Below, one piece after another: positions 51,031-60,743 of a stretch of DNA of 64,000 nucleotides. Within the stretch, counting starts at the first letter, position 1. Every line of letters begins with the position of its first letter. The position numbers were made by a program, and so were the translations under genes. The notes under the pieces are model-generated. The model had not been told where the DNA came from. It ran no database searches and saw only the letters and a program-made list of their open reading frames with translations. The DNA comes from Bacillota bacterium (GTDB taxonomy: Bacteria; Bacillota; Clostridia; Christensenellales; CAG-138), in assembly GCA_023400985.1 (NCBI GenBank), contig JAEXEN010000027.1:1-64000 (forward strand), written 5' to 3'.

Positions 51031-52029
51031 ATGTGGAAATACATACAAAAAAGGCTGTTGCTGGCGGTAGTCATCATCTTGGGTGTGTCGGTGCTGGTCT
51101 ACATGCTGAGCATGCTCATGCCCGTGGACTATATCGATAACCAAACCGCGGCCGCCGTGCAAAACGGCTCCATGACGCTTGAAGACGTGCAGCATCTCAA
51201 GGAATTGTACGGTTTGGGCGACAAAAGCTTTTTCGGTATCATCAAAAGCTACTTCTCTTGGCTCACAAGCGCGCTGACGGGCGATTTGGGTTATTCGTTC
51301 CTTTTCGGGAAGCCCGTTTCCAACGTCATCGGCGAATACATGTGGACCTCTTTCATCATTGCGCTTATCGCATTTATTTTTGAGGTCGGTATCTCAATTC
51401 CACTGGGGATCAAGGCCGCGGTCAACCAATACAGCGGCTACGATTATTCCGTTTCCGTTCTCGCCATGACGGGAACGGCGCTCCCTTCCTTCTTTTTATC
51501 CGCGCTCTTGATGAATGTTTTTTCCATCAAGTTCGGCTGGTTTCCGCTGCAGGGATTGACAACGGCGACCAGGGTATTCGATCCCAGTGCGGGGATGGAG
51601 ATATTCATCGATAAGGCATGGCATTTGGTATTGCCAATTGTGGTTCTGGTGCTTCTCAACGTAGGCGGCCTCATGAGGTTCACGAGGACGAATATGCTCG
51701 AGGTCATGAATTCTGACTATATACGAACGGCGCGCGCGAAGGGCCTAAGCGAGCACACGGTGGTGTATAAGCACGCCTTCCGTAACACCTTCATTCCCCT
51801 TGTTACTACGCTTAGCGGCACGCTACCGAGCCTTTTCGGCGGCGCGATGATCACCGAGAGCGTGTTCGCTATCCCCGGCATCGGGTACATGGCTTTGCGT
51901 GCCACGCAGCAGGGAGACATCCCCTTCATCATGGGCTACAACATGTTCCTCGCGATATTGACGGTTTTGGGCATGCTGATATCCGATTTGATGTACATGG
52001 TCGTCGACCCGCGCGTGAAGCTGAAGTAA
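51031..52029 (+). CDS. Peptide ABC transporter permease, DppB-like
   Basis: 332 residues from MWKYIQKRLLL (GAGGGTGG upstream). Six membrane helices, with the EAA loop YIRTARAKGLSEHTVVYKHAFRN. Forms the channel together with the next gene's product. Confidence 0.92.
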   Translation: MWKYIQKRLLLAVVIILGVSVLVYMLSMLMPVDYIDNQTAAAVQNGSMTLEDVQHLKELYGLGDKSFFGIIKSYFSWLTSALTGDLGYSFLFGKPVSNVIGEYMWTSFIIALIAFIFEVGISIPLGIKAAVNQYSGYDYSVSVLAMTGTALPSFFLSALLMNVFSIKFGWFPLQGLTTATRVFDPSAGMEIFIDKAWHLVLPIVVLVLLNVGGLMRFTRTNMLEVMNSDYIRTARAKGLSEHTVVYKHAFRNTFIPLVTTLSGTLPSLFGGAMITESVFAIPGIGYMALRATQQGDIPFIMGYNMFLAILTVLGMLISDLMYMVVDPRVKLK

Positions 52030-52045
52030 GAGGAGGTACGAGAAG

Positions 52046-53143
52046 ATGGAACAAGAAAAAAAGAACAAGAAGAACGCGGCTCCATCGCCTGATAAAAACA
52101 CCTCCTCCGCTTACACGGACGTATCGGGCGTCGAGATCGACGAGGGAGCAAATTTTCAAGTCATGTCGCCGGGCCGCATGGTCGCGAAGCGTTTCTTTCG
52201 CAGCAAGCTTTCCATTGCGGGATTGAGCATGATCGTATTCGTATTCCTGTTCGCGTTTGTCGGGCCGTTGATCGCGGACGTGACATGGGGTTATGACGAG
52301 TTGGAAGTCTTCAAAATTCCGCGCACCTCCACCATGGTCACAACAGCGGAGTTTGACGCGCCGGACGGTAAGACCTACAATTATTACGACGAGTCGCTGT
52401 CCACCGTCAATTTCAGGGCAATGCCTTCCTCGGAGCACTGGCTTGGCACCGACACCTCGGGCTTCGATGTTTTCGTAAGGCTGATGTACGGTGGCAGGAT
52501 ATCGCTCATCATCTCGTTCCTCGTCATTTTCCTTGAAACGTTCCTCGGCGTGGTATTGGGCGGTATCGCCGGTTATTTCGGGAAATGGGTCGATCAGCTC
52601 ATCATGAGGATATGCGATATCTTTTTCTGCCTGCCCACGCTGCCGATTTTGCTTATACTTTCGGCAACCATCGTATCCATCGAGGCGATTCCTGCGGAGC
52701 ACCGTATCTATTATCTGATGGGTTTCTTAACCTTGCTCGGCTGGTCCGGCACGGCGCGCATGGTGCGTGGTCAGATACTGATGCTTCGCGAGCAGGAGTA
52801 TATGATGGCGGCGGAGACCACAGGTATGCCCGCGCGCAAGAAGATATTCAAACACCTCATCCCCAACGTCATGCCGCAGCTTATCGTGAGCGCGACGCTC
52901 GGCTTAGGCGGCGTTATCCTGTATGAATCTACACTTTCCTTTTTGGGCCTCGGCGTTCCCTTCCCGCGCGCGGCATGGGGCTCGATGATAGCGCTTGCCG
53001 ACCCCTCCAGAGGTCAGGAAATTTTGGCGAACTATCCCAACATGTGGGTCCCGGCCGGTGTGCTGATCATCATCACGGTTCTGGGCTTCAGCTTTATCGG
53101 CGACGGTCTTAGGGATGCGTTCGATCCGAGAATGAAGAGGTAA
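52046..53143 (+). CDS. Peptide ABC transporter permease, DppC-like
   Basis: 365 residues, AGAGGAGG upstream. Six helices after a long cytoplasmic N-terminus (about 50 residues), with the EAA loop YMMAAETTGMPARKKIFKH. There is also an extra extracytoplasmic segment after helix 1 (KIPRTSTMVTTAEFDAPDGK, then NYYDE). Confidence 0.92.
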   Translation: MEQEKKNKKNAAPSPDKNTSSAYTDVSGVEIDEGANFQVMSPGRMVAKRFFRSKLSIAGLSMIVFVFLFAFVGPLIADVTWGYDELEVFKIPRTSTMVTTAEFDAPDGKTYNYYDESLSTVNFRAMPSSEHWLGTDTSGFDVFVRLMYGGRISLIISFLVIFLETFLGVVLGGIAGYFGKWVDQLIMRICDIFFCLPTLPILLILSATIVSIEAIPAEHRIYYLMGFLTLLGWSGTARMVRGQILMLREQEYMMAAETTGMPARKKIFKHLIPNVMPQLIVSATLGLGGVILYESTLSFLGLGVPFPRAAWGSMIALADPSRGQEILANYPNMWVPAGVLIIITVLGFSFIGDGLRDAFDPRMKR

Positions 53144-53148
53144 CGTTT

Positions 53149-54363
53149 ATGGCACTCAAAAATATCTTTAAAAAGCAAGCGGTCAAGGGTGTAGACGACG
53201 TTGCGTACCTCACCATAAAGGACGAACGCCGCATCGAGAAGGAAAATTCCAAGGTCATGCGCGAATTCGAGCGCAGGATGAACCGGAAAAATGTACCCGA
53301 ATCCGAGTATCTGACCCATATGAGGGACCCTAAGAACGTTGTGGAGTTCGACGATCTACATACGTTCTTCTATACCGACGTCGGCACCGTGAAGGCTGTG
53401 AACGGCGTCACCTACGACGTGCCGCAGGGGAAGACCGTTGGCATCGTGGGTGAATCAGGCTGCGGAAAATCCGTTACGAGCCTGTCGCTCATGCAGCTTG
53501 TACAGGCCCCGCAGGGCCAGATCGTGGGCGGCGAGATACGCTACGCCTCCTCTGACGGCAAATGTTACAACATCGCGAAAATGCCGCGCGATAAGATGCT
53601 CCACATCCGCGGCCGCGAGATATCGATGATCTTTCAGGAGCCCATGACGAGCCTCAACCCCGTGTTCACCATCGGCAACCAGATGGACGAGGTGGTGCTC
53701 ATGCATCAAGAAGGCGCCACGCCCGAATCGGCCAAGCAGCGGTCGATCGAAATGCTCCGTCTGGTCGGCATCGCGATGGTGGATAAGGTCTATGCAAGCT
53801 ACCCGCACGAGCTTTCGGGCGGCATGCGCCAAAGGGTCATGATCGCCATGGCGCTCTCGTGCAACCCACGCCTCATCATTGCCGACGAGCCGACCACCGC
53901 GCTCGACGTTACCATTCAGGCGCAAATACTCGACCTTCTCCGCGAGATCAAGACGAAGATCAACGGCAGCATCATGCTCATCACGCACGACTTGGGCGTG
54001 ATCGCGGAAATGGCGGATTACGTAGTGGTCATGTACGCGGGCCGCATCGTTGAAAAAGGAACGGTGGAGGATATCTTTTTCCATCCCAAGCACCCGTACA
54101 CGGTGGGCCTTATGCGCTCCAAGCCGAGCATGAACAAAAAGGTGGATACGCTTTACAGCATACCCGGACAGGTGCCGAGTCCCATCAACATGCCCGATCA
54201 CTGCTATTTCCTCAACAGATGCGAGCACTGTCTCGAGCGCTGCCAGGGTGAATACCCACCGCTTGTGCAGTTTTCAGATACGCATTTTTCCGCGTGCTAT
54301 CTCTATGCGGAAAATAAGGACGCGGAAATTTTCACCTCCTTTGCGGGCGTTGGAGAGGAGTAA
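53149..54363 (+). CDS. Peptide ABC transporter ATPase, OppD/DppD-like, with N-terminal extension
   Basis: 404 residues. Residues 1-62 are an added charged stretch (ERRIEKENSKVMREFERRM) not found in ordinary OppD. Then the ATPase: Walker A GESGCGKS, signature LSGGMRQR, Walker B IIADEPTTALD, and the Cys cluster in the C-terminal tail (CYFLNRCEHCLERC) that can hold an iron-sulfur cluster. Pairs with the next ATPase. Confidence 0.93.
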   Translation: MALKNIFKKQAVKGVDDVAYLTIKDERRIEKENSKVMREFERRMNRKNVPESEYLTHMRDPKNVVEFDDLHTFFYTDVGTVKAVNGVTYDVPQGKTVGIVGESGCGKSVTSLSLMQLVQAPQGQIVGGEIRYASSDGKCYNIAKMPRDKMLHIRGREISMIFQEPMTSLNPVFTIGNQMDEVVLMHQEGATPESAKQRSIEMLRLVGIAMVDKVYASYPHELSGGMRQRVMIAMALSCNPRLIIADEPTTALDVTIQAQILDLLREIKTKINGSIMLITHDLGVIAEMADYVVVMYAGRIVEKGTVEDIFFHPKHPYTVGLMRSKPSMNKKVDTLYSIPGQVPSPINMPDHCYFLNRCEHCLERCQGEYPPLVQFSDTHFSACYLYAENKDAEIFTSFAGVGEE

Positions 54364-54368
54364 CAGCA

Positions 54369-55343
54369 ATGGCAGAAAACATACTTGAGGTAAGCCACCT
54401 TAAAAAGTATTATCCGATCGGCAACGGCATTTTCAAAAAGGTATCCAGCTATGTAAAAGCTGTGGACGATGTTTCTTTCAGCATCGAAAAGGGCACCACA
54501 ATGGGCCTCGTGGGCGAATCGGGCTGCGGCAAGACCACGGTCGGCCGCACCATACTTCGTTTGCACGACGTTACCGACGGCACCGTGAAATTCAACGGCA
54601 CGGACCTGTCGAAGCTCCGCAAAGAGGAGCTTCGGCATGTGCGCCCGAAGCTGCAGATGATCTTTCAGGATCCGTATTCGAGCCTTTCTCCGCGCATGCC
54701 CGTAGGCGAGATCATCGGCGAGGCCGTGAAGGAGCACAACATCGTGCCAAAGTCGCAGCACCGCGCGTATATCGCGAAGGTCATGCATGACTGCGGCTTG
54801 CAGCCCCAGTATTTCTACCGCTACCCGCACGAGTTTTCGGGCGGCCAGCGGCAGAGGATATGCATTGCCCGCGCCGTGGCTTTGAACCCCGAGCTCATCA
54901 TTTGCGACGAGCCCGTGAGCGCGCTCGACGTTTCCATTCAGGCGCAGATCATCAACCTTATGGTGGATTTACAGCGCCGGTTCAAGTATACCTACCTGTT
55001 TATTTCGCACGATCTTTCGGTCGTGGAGCATATCTCCAAGACCATCGGCGTTATGTACCTCGGGTCCATGGTGGAAATGGGCGACAAGGAGAAGATATTC
55101 TCCAACCCCATGCATCCGTATACGCGCGCGCTCTTGAGCGCCGTGCCCATGCCCGACCCGTCGTACAAGATGAACAGGATCATCCTCCAAGGAGATATCC
55201 CGAGCCCCGCCAATCCGCCGTCCGGATGTAAATTCCGCACGCGCTGCAGCGAATGCATGGATATCTGCTCGGAGGTCACGCCCGTGTTCAAGGAATATGA
55301 GCCGGGCCACAGGGTGGCATGCCATCTGTACAGCCAGGAATGA
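54369..55343 (+). CDS. Peptide ABC transporter ATPase, OppF/DppF-like
   Basis: 324 residues. Walker A GESGCGKT, signature FSGGQRQR, Walker B IICDEPVSALD, C-terminal Cys cluster CKFRTRCSECMDIC. Second nucleotide-binding subunit of the importer. Confidence 0.94.
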   Translation: MAENILEVSHLKKYYPIGNGIFKKVSSYVKAVDDVSFSIEKGTTMGLVGESGCGKTTVGRTILRLHDVTDGTVKFNGTDLSKLRKEELRHVRPKLQMIFQDPYSSLSPRMPVGEIIGEAVKEHNIVPKSQHRAYIAKVMHDCGLQPQYFYRYPHEFSGGQRQRICIARAVALNPELIICDEPVSALDVSIQAQIINLMVDLQRRFKYTYLFISHDLSVVEHISKTIGVMYLGSMVEMGDKEKIFSNPMHPYTRALLSAVPMPDPSYKMNRIILQGDIPSPANPPSGCKFRTRCSECMDICSEVTPVFKEYEPGHRVACHLYSQE

Positions 55344-55621
55344 GCGATAAGAAGAAAAAGCGGGAATGGGAAGACGACGGACGTGTGATCGCCGATATGA
55401 ACATAGAAGGCATGCACGGTACGCCGCGCCTTCCCATGCGTAAACGGCGGACCGACGTGTTCGGACAGACCGCGCAAAAACAGGAACCGCTCACGCTCAC
55501 GAAAACGGAGCGCAGAGCGATTTCGCGCGGGATCGCGTTTGCCTATCTTGCAGTGCTTCTTGTGTTTGTCGCGGTCATGACGCTTGTGGCGCTCTTTGTA
55601 GCGAAGGTATGGCTTGCCTGA
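55340..55621 (+). CDS. Small single-pass membrane protein at the end of the ABC operon
   Basis: 93 residues from MSDKKKKREWEDDG; ATG overlaps the preceding TGA (ATGA), so it is coupled. Long basic cytoplasmic part and one C-terminal membrane helix (about 68-92, GIAFAYLAVLLVFVAVMTLV). No family recognised. Probably an accessory of the importer. Confidence 0.7.
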   Translation: MSDKKKKREWEDDGRVIADMNIEGMHGTPRLPMRKRRTDVFGQTAQKQEPLTLTKTERRAISRGIAFAYLAVLLVFVAVMTLVALFVAKVWLA

Positions 55622-55652
55622 CGCAGATCTGGAATTCGGGCGAGTCTATTGC

Positions 55653-55674
55653 AAAAGCCGGGGAACCGGCTTTT
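55653..55674 (+). terminator. Terminator of the ABC importer operon
   Basis: AAAAGCCGG-GGAA-CCGGCTTTT, a nine-base-pair stem with a four-base loop and T tail, 32 bases past the last stop. Confidence 0.75.
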
Positions 55675-55699
55675 GTTCCGTTATTATCAAGGAAGTTTT

Positions 55700-56986
55700 A
55701 TGAACAAAAAGCTTTGGACGCACGACTTCACCATACTCACACTCGGCACGATCGTAAACATGTTCGGCAATGCTATTTCCGGCTTTGCCATGGGGCTATT
55801 GGTGCTCGATTACACCAATTCCACCATACTGTACTCGATCTACCTCGTGTGCAACAACCTTCCGCGCGTCATTATGCCGCTTATTGCGGGGCCGTATCTC
55901 GACAGGTTTTCGCGCAAGCGCGTCATCTACACCCTTAACTTTTTCGCCTCGGGGCTTTATTTGCTCGTAAGCCTCCTGGTCGGAAAGGGCCTATTGAGCT
56001 ATCCGCTTATCCTCGTGTTCACCATGCTCGTGGGCTCGGTCGACAGCGTGTATTCCGTATCGTACGACAGCTTCTATCCCATGCTCATAAGCGAGGGGAA
56101 TTTCTCCAAGGCGTATTCGGTATCAAGCCTCATCTACCCGCTCGCCACCACCATCATGGTACCCGTCGCGGGCGTGGCATACTCCACCATCGGCATCGAG
56201 CCGCTTTTCCTCTTCAACGCCGCCACCTTTTTTGTGGCCGCGGTGTTTGAAACGCGGATACGCGCGCAGGAAACGCATATGAAGGACGCGCGAAAAGCAA
56301 GCTTCAACTTCAGACGCTATGCGGATGATTTTAAGGGAGGCCTTACTTACCTTCGCTCTGAGAAGGGGCTTCTCACAATCACCGTTTACTTTTGCGTGTC
56401 CACGCTCGTGAGCGGCGCAGCGGGGGCGCTTTTGCTGCCGTTTTTTAAATCGCACACGTTCGCGGTGCCGGAATCGCTCTCCTTTTTGATGCGATTCGTG
56501 AAAACGGAAGACGGTATAGGCGTGGGCATCTACTCGCTCGTGATGAGCATCGCTACATTCGGCAGGCTCATCGGCGGCATGGTACATTACAAATTCCGCT
56601 ATCCAATGGATAAAAAGTTCTACATTGCGCTGTTCGTGTACGCGACGCTGTGCTTCATCGAGGGCAGCTACCTCTATATGCCCGTTGCCGTGATGCTTGT
56701 GATGGAGCTTTTCTCCGGTATGCTCGGTGTGACGTCGTTCAACATACGCATCTCCGCAACGCAGAACTATGTAAAGGACGAGTTCCGCGGACGCTTCAAC
56801 GGCATTTTCTCTATGGTGAACATACTCGGCATGATCGCGGGCCAGCTCCTCGCTGGCGGCCTCAGCACTCTGATGCAGCCCCGCGCCATCATCATGCTCG
56901 TGTACTCGTTCAACCTTTTGGCGGTGTATTTTATCATGTACCGCAACCGCGAGCATGTAAAGCTTATTTACAACAGACAAGTTTAA
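55700..56986 (+). CDS. MFS transporter
   Basis: 428 residues from MNKKLWTHDF (AAGGAAG upstream); the frame extends 17 codons earlier, but that part overlaps the terminator. About 12 helices; loop DRFSRKRVIYTLNFF. Looks like the enterobactin-exporter/macrolide-efflux side of MFS (MFS_3-like). Substrate not deducible. Eleven bases before the DUF554 gene. Confidence 0.87.
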   Translation: MNKKLWTHDFTILTLGTIVNMFGNAISGFAMGLLVLDYTNSTILYSIYLVCNNLPRVIMPLIAGPYLDRFSRKRVIYTLNFFASGLYLLVSLLVGKGLLSYPLILVFTMLVGSVDSVYSVSYDSFYPMLISEGNFSKAYSVSSLIYPLATTIMVPVAGVAYSTIGIEPLFLFNAATFFVAAVFETRIRAQETHMKDARKASFNFRRYADDFKGGLTYLRSEKGLLTITVYFCVSTLVSGAAGALLLPFFKSHTFAVPESLSFLMRFVKTEDGIGVGIYSLVMSIATFGRLIGGMVHYKFRYPMDKKFYIALFVYATLCFIEGSYLYMPVAVMLVMELFSGMLGVTSFNIRISATQNYVKDEFRGRFNGIFSMVNILGMIAGQLLAGGLSTLMQPRAIIMLVYSFNLLAVYFIMYRNREHVKLIYNRQV

Positions 56987-56997
56987 AGGATATATTT

Positions 56998-57684
56998 ATG
57001 CTCGGCACCATCGTAAACGCCGCGGCCATCGTGGCGGGGAGCCTTATTGGGCTGTTAATAAAAAAAGGTTTTTCTAAAAAAATTGCGGATGCGGTCATGA
57101 CGGGGCTTGGACTGTGCCTGCTCTACATCGGTATTTCGGGCGCGCTTGAGGGGCAGCATGTACTTGTTGTCATACTCGCCATCGTCACGAGTGGTATCGC
57201 CGGTACGTTCCTCGATTTAGATGCGCGTTTCAAAAATTTCGGCGAAAAAATCGAATTGAAGCTCGAGAACGGTTCAGGCTTTTCCGAGGGTTTCGTTACG
57301 GCGAGCCTCCTGTATTGCGTGGGCGCCATGGCGATCTTGGGCGCGCTTTCGAGCGGGCTCAAAAACGACCACAGCATTTTGTATACGAAGTCCATGCTGG
57401 ATTTTATCTCCGCCATCGTGCTTTCCGCCACGCTCGGCGCGGGCGTCGCGTTTTCCGCCATACCGGTATTCCTATATCAGGGGCTTATCACGGTCCTCGC
57501 ACAGTTCCTTGCCCCTGCGCTCAACGAAGCCGCCGTCGCGGATATGACCTGTACGGGTTCGCTTCTTTTGATCGCGCTCGGCCTCAACATGCTCGGCGTG
57601 ACCAAGATCAAGGTCATGAACTATGTCCTGGGCATATTCCTCGCCATCGGTTTCAGCGCGCTTATGGGGCTTTTGCCGGCGTAA
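56998..57684 (+). CDS. DUF554 (YdfK/YqgA-like) membrane protein
   Basis: 228 residues with the family's GTIVNAAAIVAGSLIGLL start, LLYCVGAMAILGAL and a C-terminal GLNMLGVTKIKVMNY. About six membrane helices. Function unknown in all species. AAAGGATATATTT before the ATG; co-transcribed with the MFS gene. Confidence 0.9.
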   Translation: MLGTIVNAAAIVAGSLIGLLIKKGFSKKIADAVMTGLGLCLLYIGISGALEGQHVLVVILAIVTSGIAGTFLDLDARFKNFGEKIELKLENGSGFSEGFVTASLLYCVGAMAILGALSSGLKNDHSILYTKSMLDFISAIVLSATLGAGVAFSAIPVFLYQGLITVLAQFLAPALNEAAVADMTCTGSLLLIALGLNMLGVTKIKVMNYVLGIFLAIGFSALMGLLPA

Positions 57685-57730
57685 ATGAATGAAATGACTT
57701 CGATTTCCCGGGGAATGCCGGATCGTTGCG

Positions 57731-57759
57731 GGAGGCTGATTGCCCGCAAATCAGCCTCC
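57731..57759. terminator. Terminator between convergent operons
   Basis: GGAGGCTGATT pairs with AATCAGCCTCC around GCCCGCA, followed on the plus strand by TATGTTTCTTT. It stands between the DUF554 gene and the converging SDR operon. Confidence 0.75.
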
Positions 57760-57778
57760 TATGTTTCTTTATGACCTT

Positions 57779-58570
57779 TCACACCGAAAACCACTTCTTT
57801 TGTGCGGCGGCCCAGCGGCGGTGGATAAGGCGTGCGGCGAACACGGGCGGGATCATCCGCGAAAGCGAGGCGAGCGTGCGGTTCACAAGCCCCGGCACGT
57901 ATACGCGTTTGCCCGCGAGAGAGCGGTCTACGGTTTTGCGGGCGATGGTGCCGAGGCTGTTGGAGGTAATGCGCCCCCAAAGCCCTTGCGCGTCGATGCC
58001 CGAGAGCGCCTCGCGGGTGGTGGGCATGCCGCCCGGGCAAAGCGCGAGCACATGCACGTTATCCTGCCCGAGTTCCTGCCCGAGCGCGATGGAGAAATCC
58101 AAAAGAAAGCGCTTGCTCGCGGCATAAGTCGCTTTGAGGGGCATGGGGCAGACAGAGGCGAGGCTGCAAACGGTAACGATCCGAAACGGCGCGTTCAACG
58201 CGCGCCGCGCAAGCGCGGCGTGCGTTACAAGGAGCGTTGCCTCTATGTTCAGCCGCACGATGCTCAAAAGCCGCGCGCTGTCGCGTTCCAAAAAGCCGCC
58301 CTCAAAATCTACGCCCGCCACGTTAAACAGCATATCGACAGGCTCACCCGCGGCCTCGACCGCCGCAAACAGCGCTTCCACCTCGCCGTTATCGGTAAGG
58401 TCGCACGCAAAGGCGGATGTTCTTACGCCGTAGGCGAGGAAAACGCCGCATACGATGTGCTTCAAACCCTCTTCATCCAGGTCGGTGAGAAAAAGAGAAA
58501 ACCCGCGCCGCGCGCATTCCATCGCCATGGCGCGGCCAAGCCCGCCTGCGGCGCCTGTGATCAGAACCAT
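57779..58570 (-). CDS. Short-chain dehydrogenase/reductase
   Basis: 263 residues. TGAAGGLGRA nucleotide loop, NVAG, and the active pair in TYAASKRF (YxxxK). Classical SDR; substrate unknown. Last gene of the PadR-led operon, 18 bases after the previous SDR. Confidence 0.88.
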   Translation of the reverse strand: MVLITGAAGGLGRAMAMECARRGFSLFLTDLDEEGLKHIVCGVFLAYGVRTSAFACDLTDNGEVEALFAAVEAAGEPVDMLFNVAGVDFEGGFLERDSARLLSIVRLNIEATLLVTHAALARRALNAPFRIVTVCSLASVCPMPLKATYAASKRFLLDFSIALGQELGQDNVHVLALCPGGMPTTREALSGIDAQGLWGRITSNSLGTIARKTVDRSLAGKRVYVPGLVNRTLASLSRMIPPVFAARLIHRRWAAAQKKWFSV

Positions 58571-58588
58571 GATCTTACCCCCTTACCT

Positions 58589-59434
58589 TTAAAATTGCAC
58601 GCCGCAATAGCGCTCGCTCATGGCGAACACGCGCTCGGCGTCCCCGTCGTTTTCGGCAAATCTGCCGCAGGCGCGCACTTTGCAGCGGCAATAGTACAAT
58701 TCCTCCGGCGCAGGCGTGCACGAAGCGAGGTATACGTACGTCTGTGCGGGAAGCTCCGGCGCGCAGCCGCCGCGCCGCCTGACGTCCCAAACAAAGCGCA
58801 CAAGCCCGTGCGTCTGCTTCATGCCGATTTTGGTGTTCACAAGTCCGGGGTCCACGACGTAGGCGCGCACATTCTCTTCTGCATATCGTTTGTTGAAAGC
58901 CCGCGCGAACAGCATGGTCAAAAGCTTCGTATGCTTGTAGGCGGCAAGGCAGTTGTAATGCCGCTCCAGCATGATATCTTCAAAATGCACGCGCATATGC
59001 TTGTGCGAGTTGCTGCCCGTAAAAAGGACTCTGCCGTTTGCCGCCTCGAGGCAGGGGAGAAGCTTATGGGTAAAAAGGACGCCCGCAAGGCAGTTGAGCG
59101 CAAATTGGTACTCATACCCCTCGGCGGTTGTGGTGTAAACGCTCCGCACGCCGCCCGCGTTGCTGATGAAGGCCTCGAGCTTTCCGCCGCAGGCTTTACA
59201 AAGGCAGGCATGCACCTCCTCGGCCGCTTTTGCCGCTTCGCTTTGGTTACTTAGGTCCGCAAGGAAGTATTCCGTCTCCGCATTCACGTCGATCGCTTTA
59301 AGCGCCTGCTGCGCCTGTTCCGCGCTGTTTTTATCGCGTGCGACGCCTATGACGCGCCAGCCTAAAGATACGAACGCCTTCGCCGTCGCAAGGCCTATGC
59401 CCGATGTGAATCCCGTGATGACGACCGTTTTCAT
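58589..59434 (-). CDS. Short-chain dehydrogenase/reductase (retinol-dehydrogenase-like)
   Basis: 281 residues. TGFTSGIGLATAKAF loop, SNAGG, and AYKHTK (YxxxK) with the Ser in TGSNSHKH. Its ATG overlaps the preceding stop (ATGA), so it is translated with the membrane-protein gene of the PadR operon. Confidence 0.88.
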   Translation of the reverse strand: MKTVVITGFTSGIGLATAKAFVSLGWRVIGVARDKNSAEQAQQALKAIDVNAETEYFLADLSNQSEAAKAAEEVHACLCKACGGKLEAFISNAGGVRSVYTTTAEGYEYQFALNCLAGVLFTHKLLPCLEAANGRVLFTGSNSHKHMRVHFEDIMLERHYNCLAAYKHTKLLTMLFARAFNKRYAEENVRAYVVDPGLVNTKIGMKQTHGLVRFVWDVRRRGGCAPELPAQTYVYLASCTPAPEELYYCRCKVRACGRFAENDGDAERVFAMSERYCGVQF

Positions 59435-59847
59435 GGTTGCGCCTCCTGCGCTTCATATATTTCCCGCGGTACGCTAAGCTTGATATCCATTGCATAAGGC
59501 TGCGGGAAAAAGCCCAGGAAATCGTTGGGGAAGGGGAGCTCGGTCAAAACGAGCCTGCCGTTTTCCACCGCGAGCTTAACGTGCCCGGCCGCGTGGAAGT
59601 CCGCGCCGCGCCATGCGTACAGGTCGATTTTTGCTTCGGTACCGTTGGAATCACTGGGCTCCGTTACGACCGTGGCAAAGCTCGTATTGAAAAGGATGCC
59701 CGTATATTCCGCGTCCGTAAGCGCAACGCTTTCGTGCGATTCGCGGTGGATGATCGTACCTGTTAGTACAAGCGCGCCGGCCGTCGCCATGGCCAGAACA
59801 AGGCTTATCAAAAACGTAACAAGGTAAAGTTTCGTGCTTTTACGCAT
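59431..59847 (-). CDS. Membrane-anchored DUF4097-like small protein
   Basis: 138 residues. One N-terminal membrane helix (about 8-31), then a small extracytoplasmic beta domain. Position in a PadR-HAAS operon fits the DUF4097-like third gene of such operons, here in a short form. Overlaps its upstream neighbour by 8 bases. Confidence 0.65.
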   Translation of the reverse strand: MRKSTKLYLVTFLISLVLAMATAGALVLTGTIIHRESHESVALTDAEYTGILFNTSFATVVTEPSDSNGTEAKIDLYAWRGADFHAAGHVKLAVENGRLVLTELPFPNDFLGFFPQPYAMDIKLSVPREIYEAQEAQP

Positions 59848-60415
59848 GGGAAGCGCCTCCTTTTTTCCCGCGCCCCATCATATGTTCGGCAAACAGGGGC
59901 ATTTTTTTGACGGTACGCTTAAAAAAGGCCATGCCGCCGTTGAACGTGAGCGCGCCCGCGCTCGCAAAGAGGAACAGCGCGAGCAGATAGAGAAGGAAAT
60001 AGGGCCATAGGCTCTTGACGGCCGAGGCGACGGTGAGCGCCGCCGCGCCGAGCCCCGCCAACAGCAGCGCGAAAGAACCCGCAAAAACGCATATCGCGGC
60101 GCACAGGCATATTAGATACGCCATCGCCACGGCGAGCCCGCCGCCCAGCTTATAGCGCAGCACCGCGAGCACCATGGAAAATATGCTTTTCAAATTCGCC
60201 TTTTCTCTCGCACGCTTCACGGCGTCGTCCGCAAAATAGAGCCTTGCGATGCGCTTCGCGTCGCCGAGCGCTTCCGCGATGGCCGCTTCGCTCTTCCCCT
60301 CGAGCGCGCCCGCGTCGAAATGCTCGCCGAAATCGCTCAATACTTCTTCTCTCACATCCGCAGGCGCCGTGCGAAGCGCCGCGGAAAGCTCTTCTAAAAA
60401 TTCATGCCTCGTCAT
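59840..60415 (-). CDS. HAAS/DUF1700-domain membrane protein
   Basis: 191 residues. N-terminal soluble HAAS module (MTRHEFLEELSAAL...AEALGDAKRIARLY, about 1-70), then three or four membrane helices (about 90-170). HAAS proteins go with PadR regulators as a signalling pair. Overlaps PadR by 14 bases. Confidence 0.87.
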   Translation of the reverse strand: MTRHEFLEELSAALRTAPADVREEVLSDFGEHFDAGALEGKSEAAIAEALGDAKRIARLYFADDAVKRAREKANLKSIFSMVLAVLRYKLGGGLAVAMAYLICLCAAICVFAGSFALLLAGLGAAALTVASAVKSLWPYFLLYLLALFLFASAGALTFNGGMAFFKRTVKKMPLFAEHMMGRGKKGGASHA

Positions 60416-60719
60416 TTAACACAAGCCCTCCCACGCTTTGTACAAAATCCAGCCATTCCTCGCGCAACGTTTGTTCGCGCTTCAAGCCTTTCGCCGTGAT
60501 GCGGTAATACTTGCGCGGCGGGCCGCCGGAGGCGTCGGACATATAGGTTTCGCACAGTCCGTCCTCCTTAAGTTTGCGCAGAAGCGGGTAAACCGTTCCC
60601 TCCGCAGGCTCGATCGCCGCGCTCAGCCGCTCGGCCAGCTCATAACCGTAGGCGTCTCCCTTTTTCAAAAGGGAAAGCACGCAAAGTTCCAATACGCCTT
60701 TTTTGAATTGCGCGTTCAT
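60402..60719 (-). CDS. PadR-family transcriptional regulator
   Basis: 105 residues, short PadR type: FKKGVLELCVLSLLKKGDAYGYEL, EGTVYPLLRKLKEDGL, PRKYYRITAKG. Winged helix with a C-terminal dimer helix. First gene of a five-gene operon. Very likely represses its own promoter. Confidence 0.93.
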   Translation of the reverse strand: MNAQFKKGVLELCVLSLLKKGDAYGYELAERLSAAIEPAEGTVYPLLRKLKEDGLCETYMSDASGGPPRKYYRITAKGLKREQTLREEWLDFVQSVGGLVLNDEA

Positions 60720-60743
60720 ATAACTCCTTGTAGAGTAACACTA

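Noticed and set aside
57740..59254. Open frame of about 500 codons on the plus strand opposite the two SDR genes
   Set aside because: It is a mirror of high-GC coding DNA: no ribosome site, Arg/His/Ala-rich composition, and the minus strand carries two clear SDR proteins.
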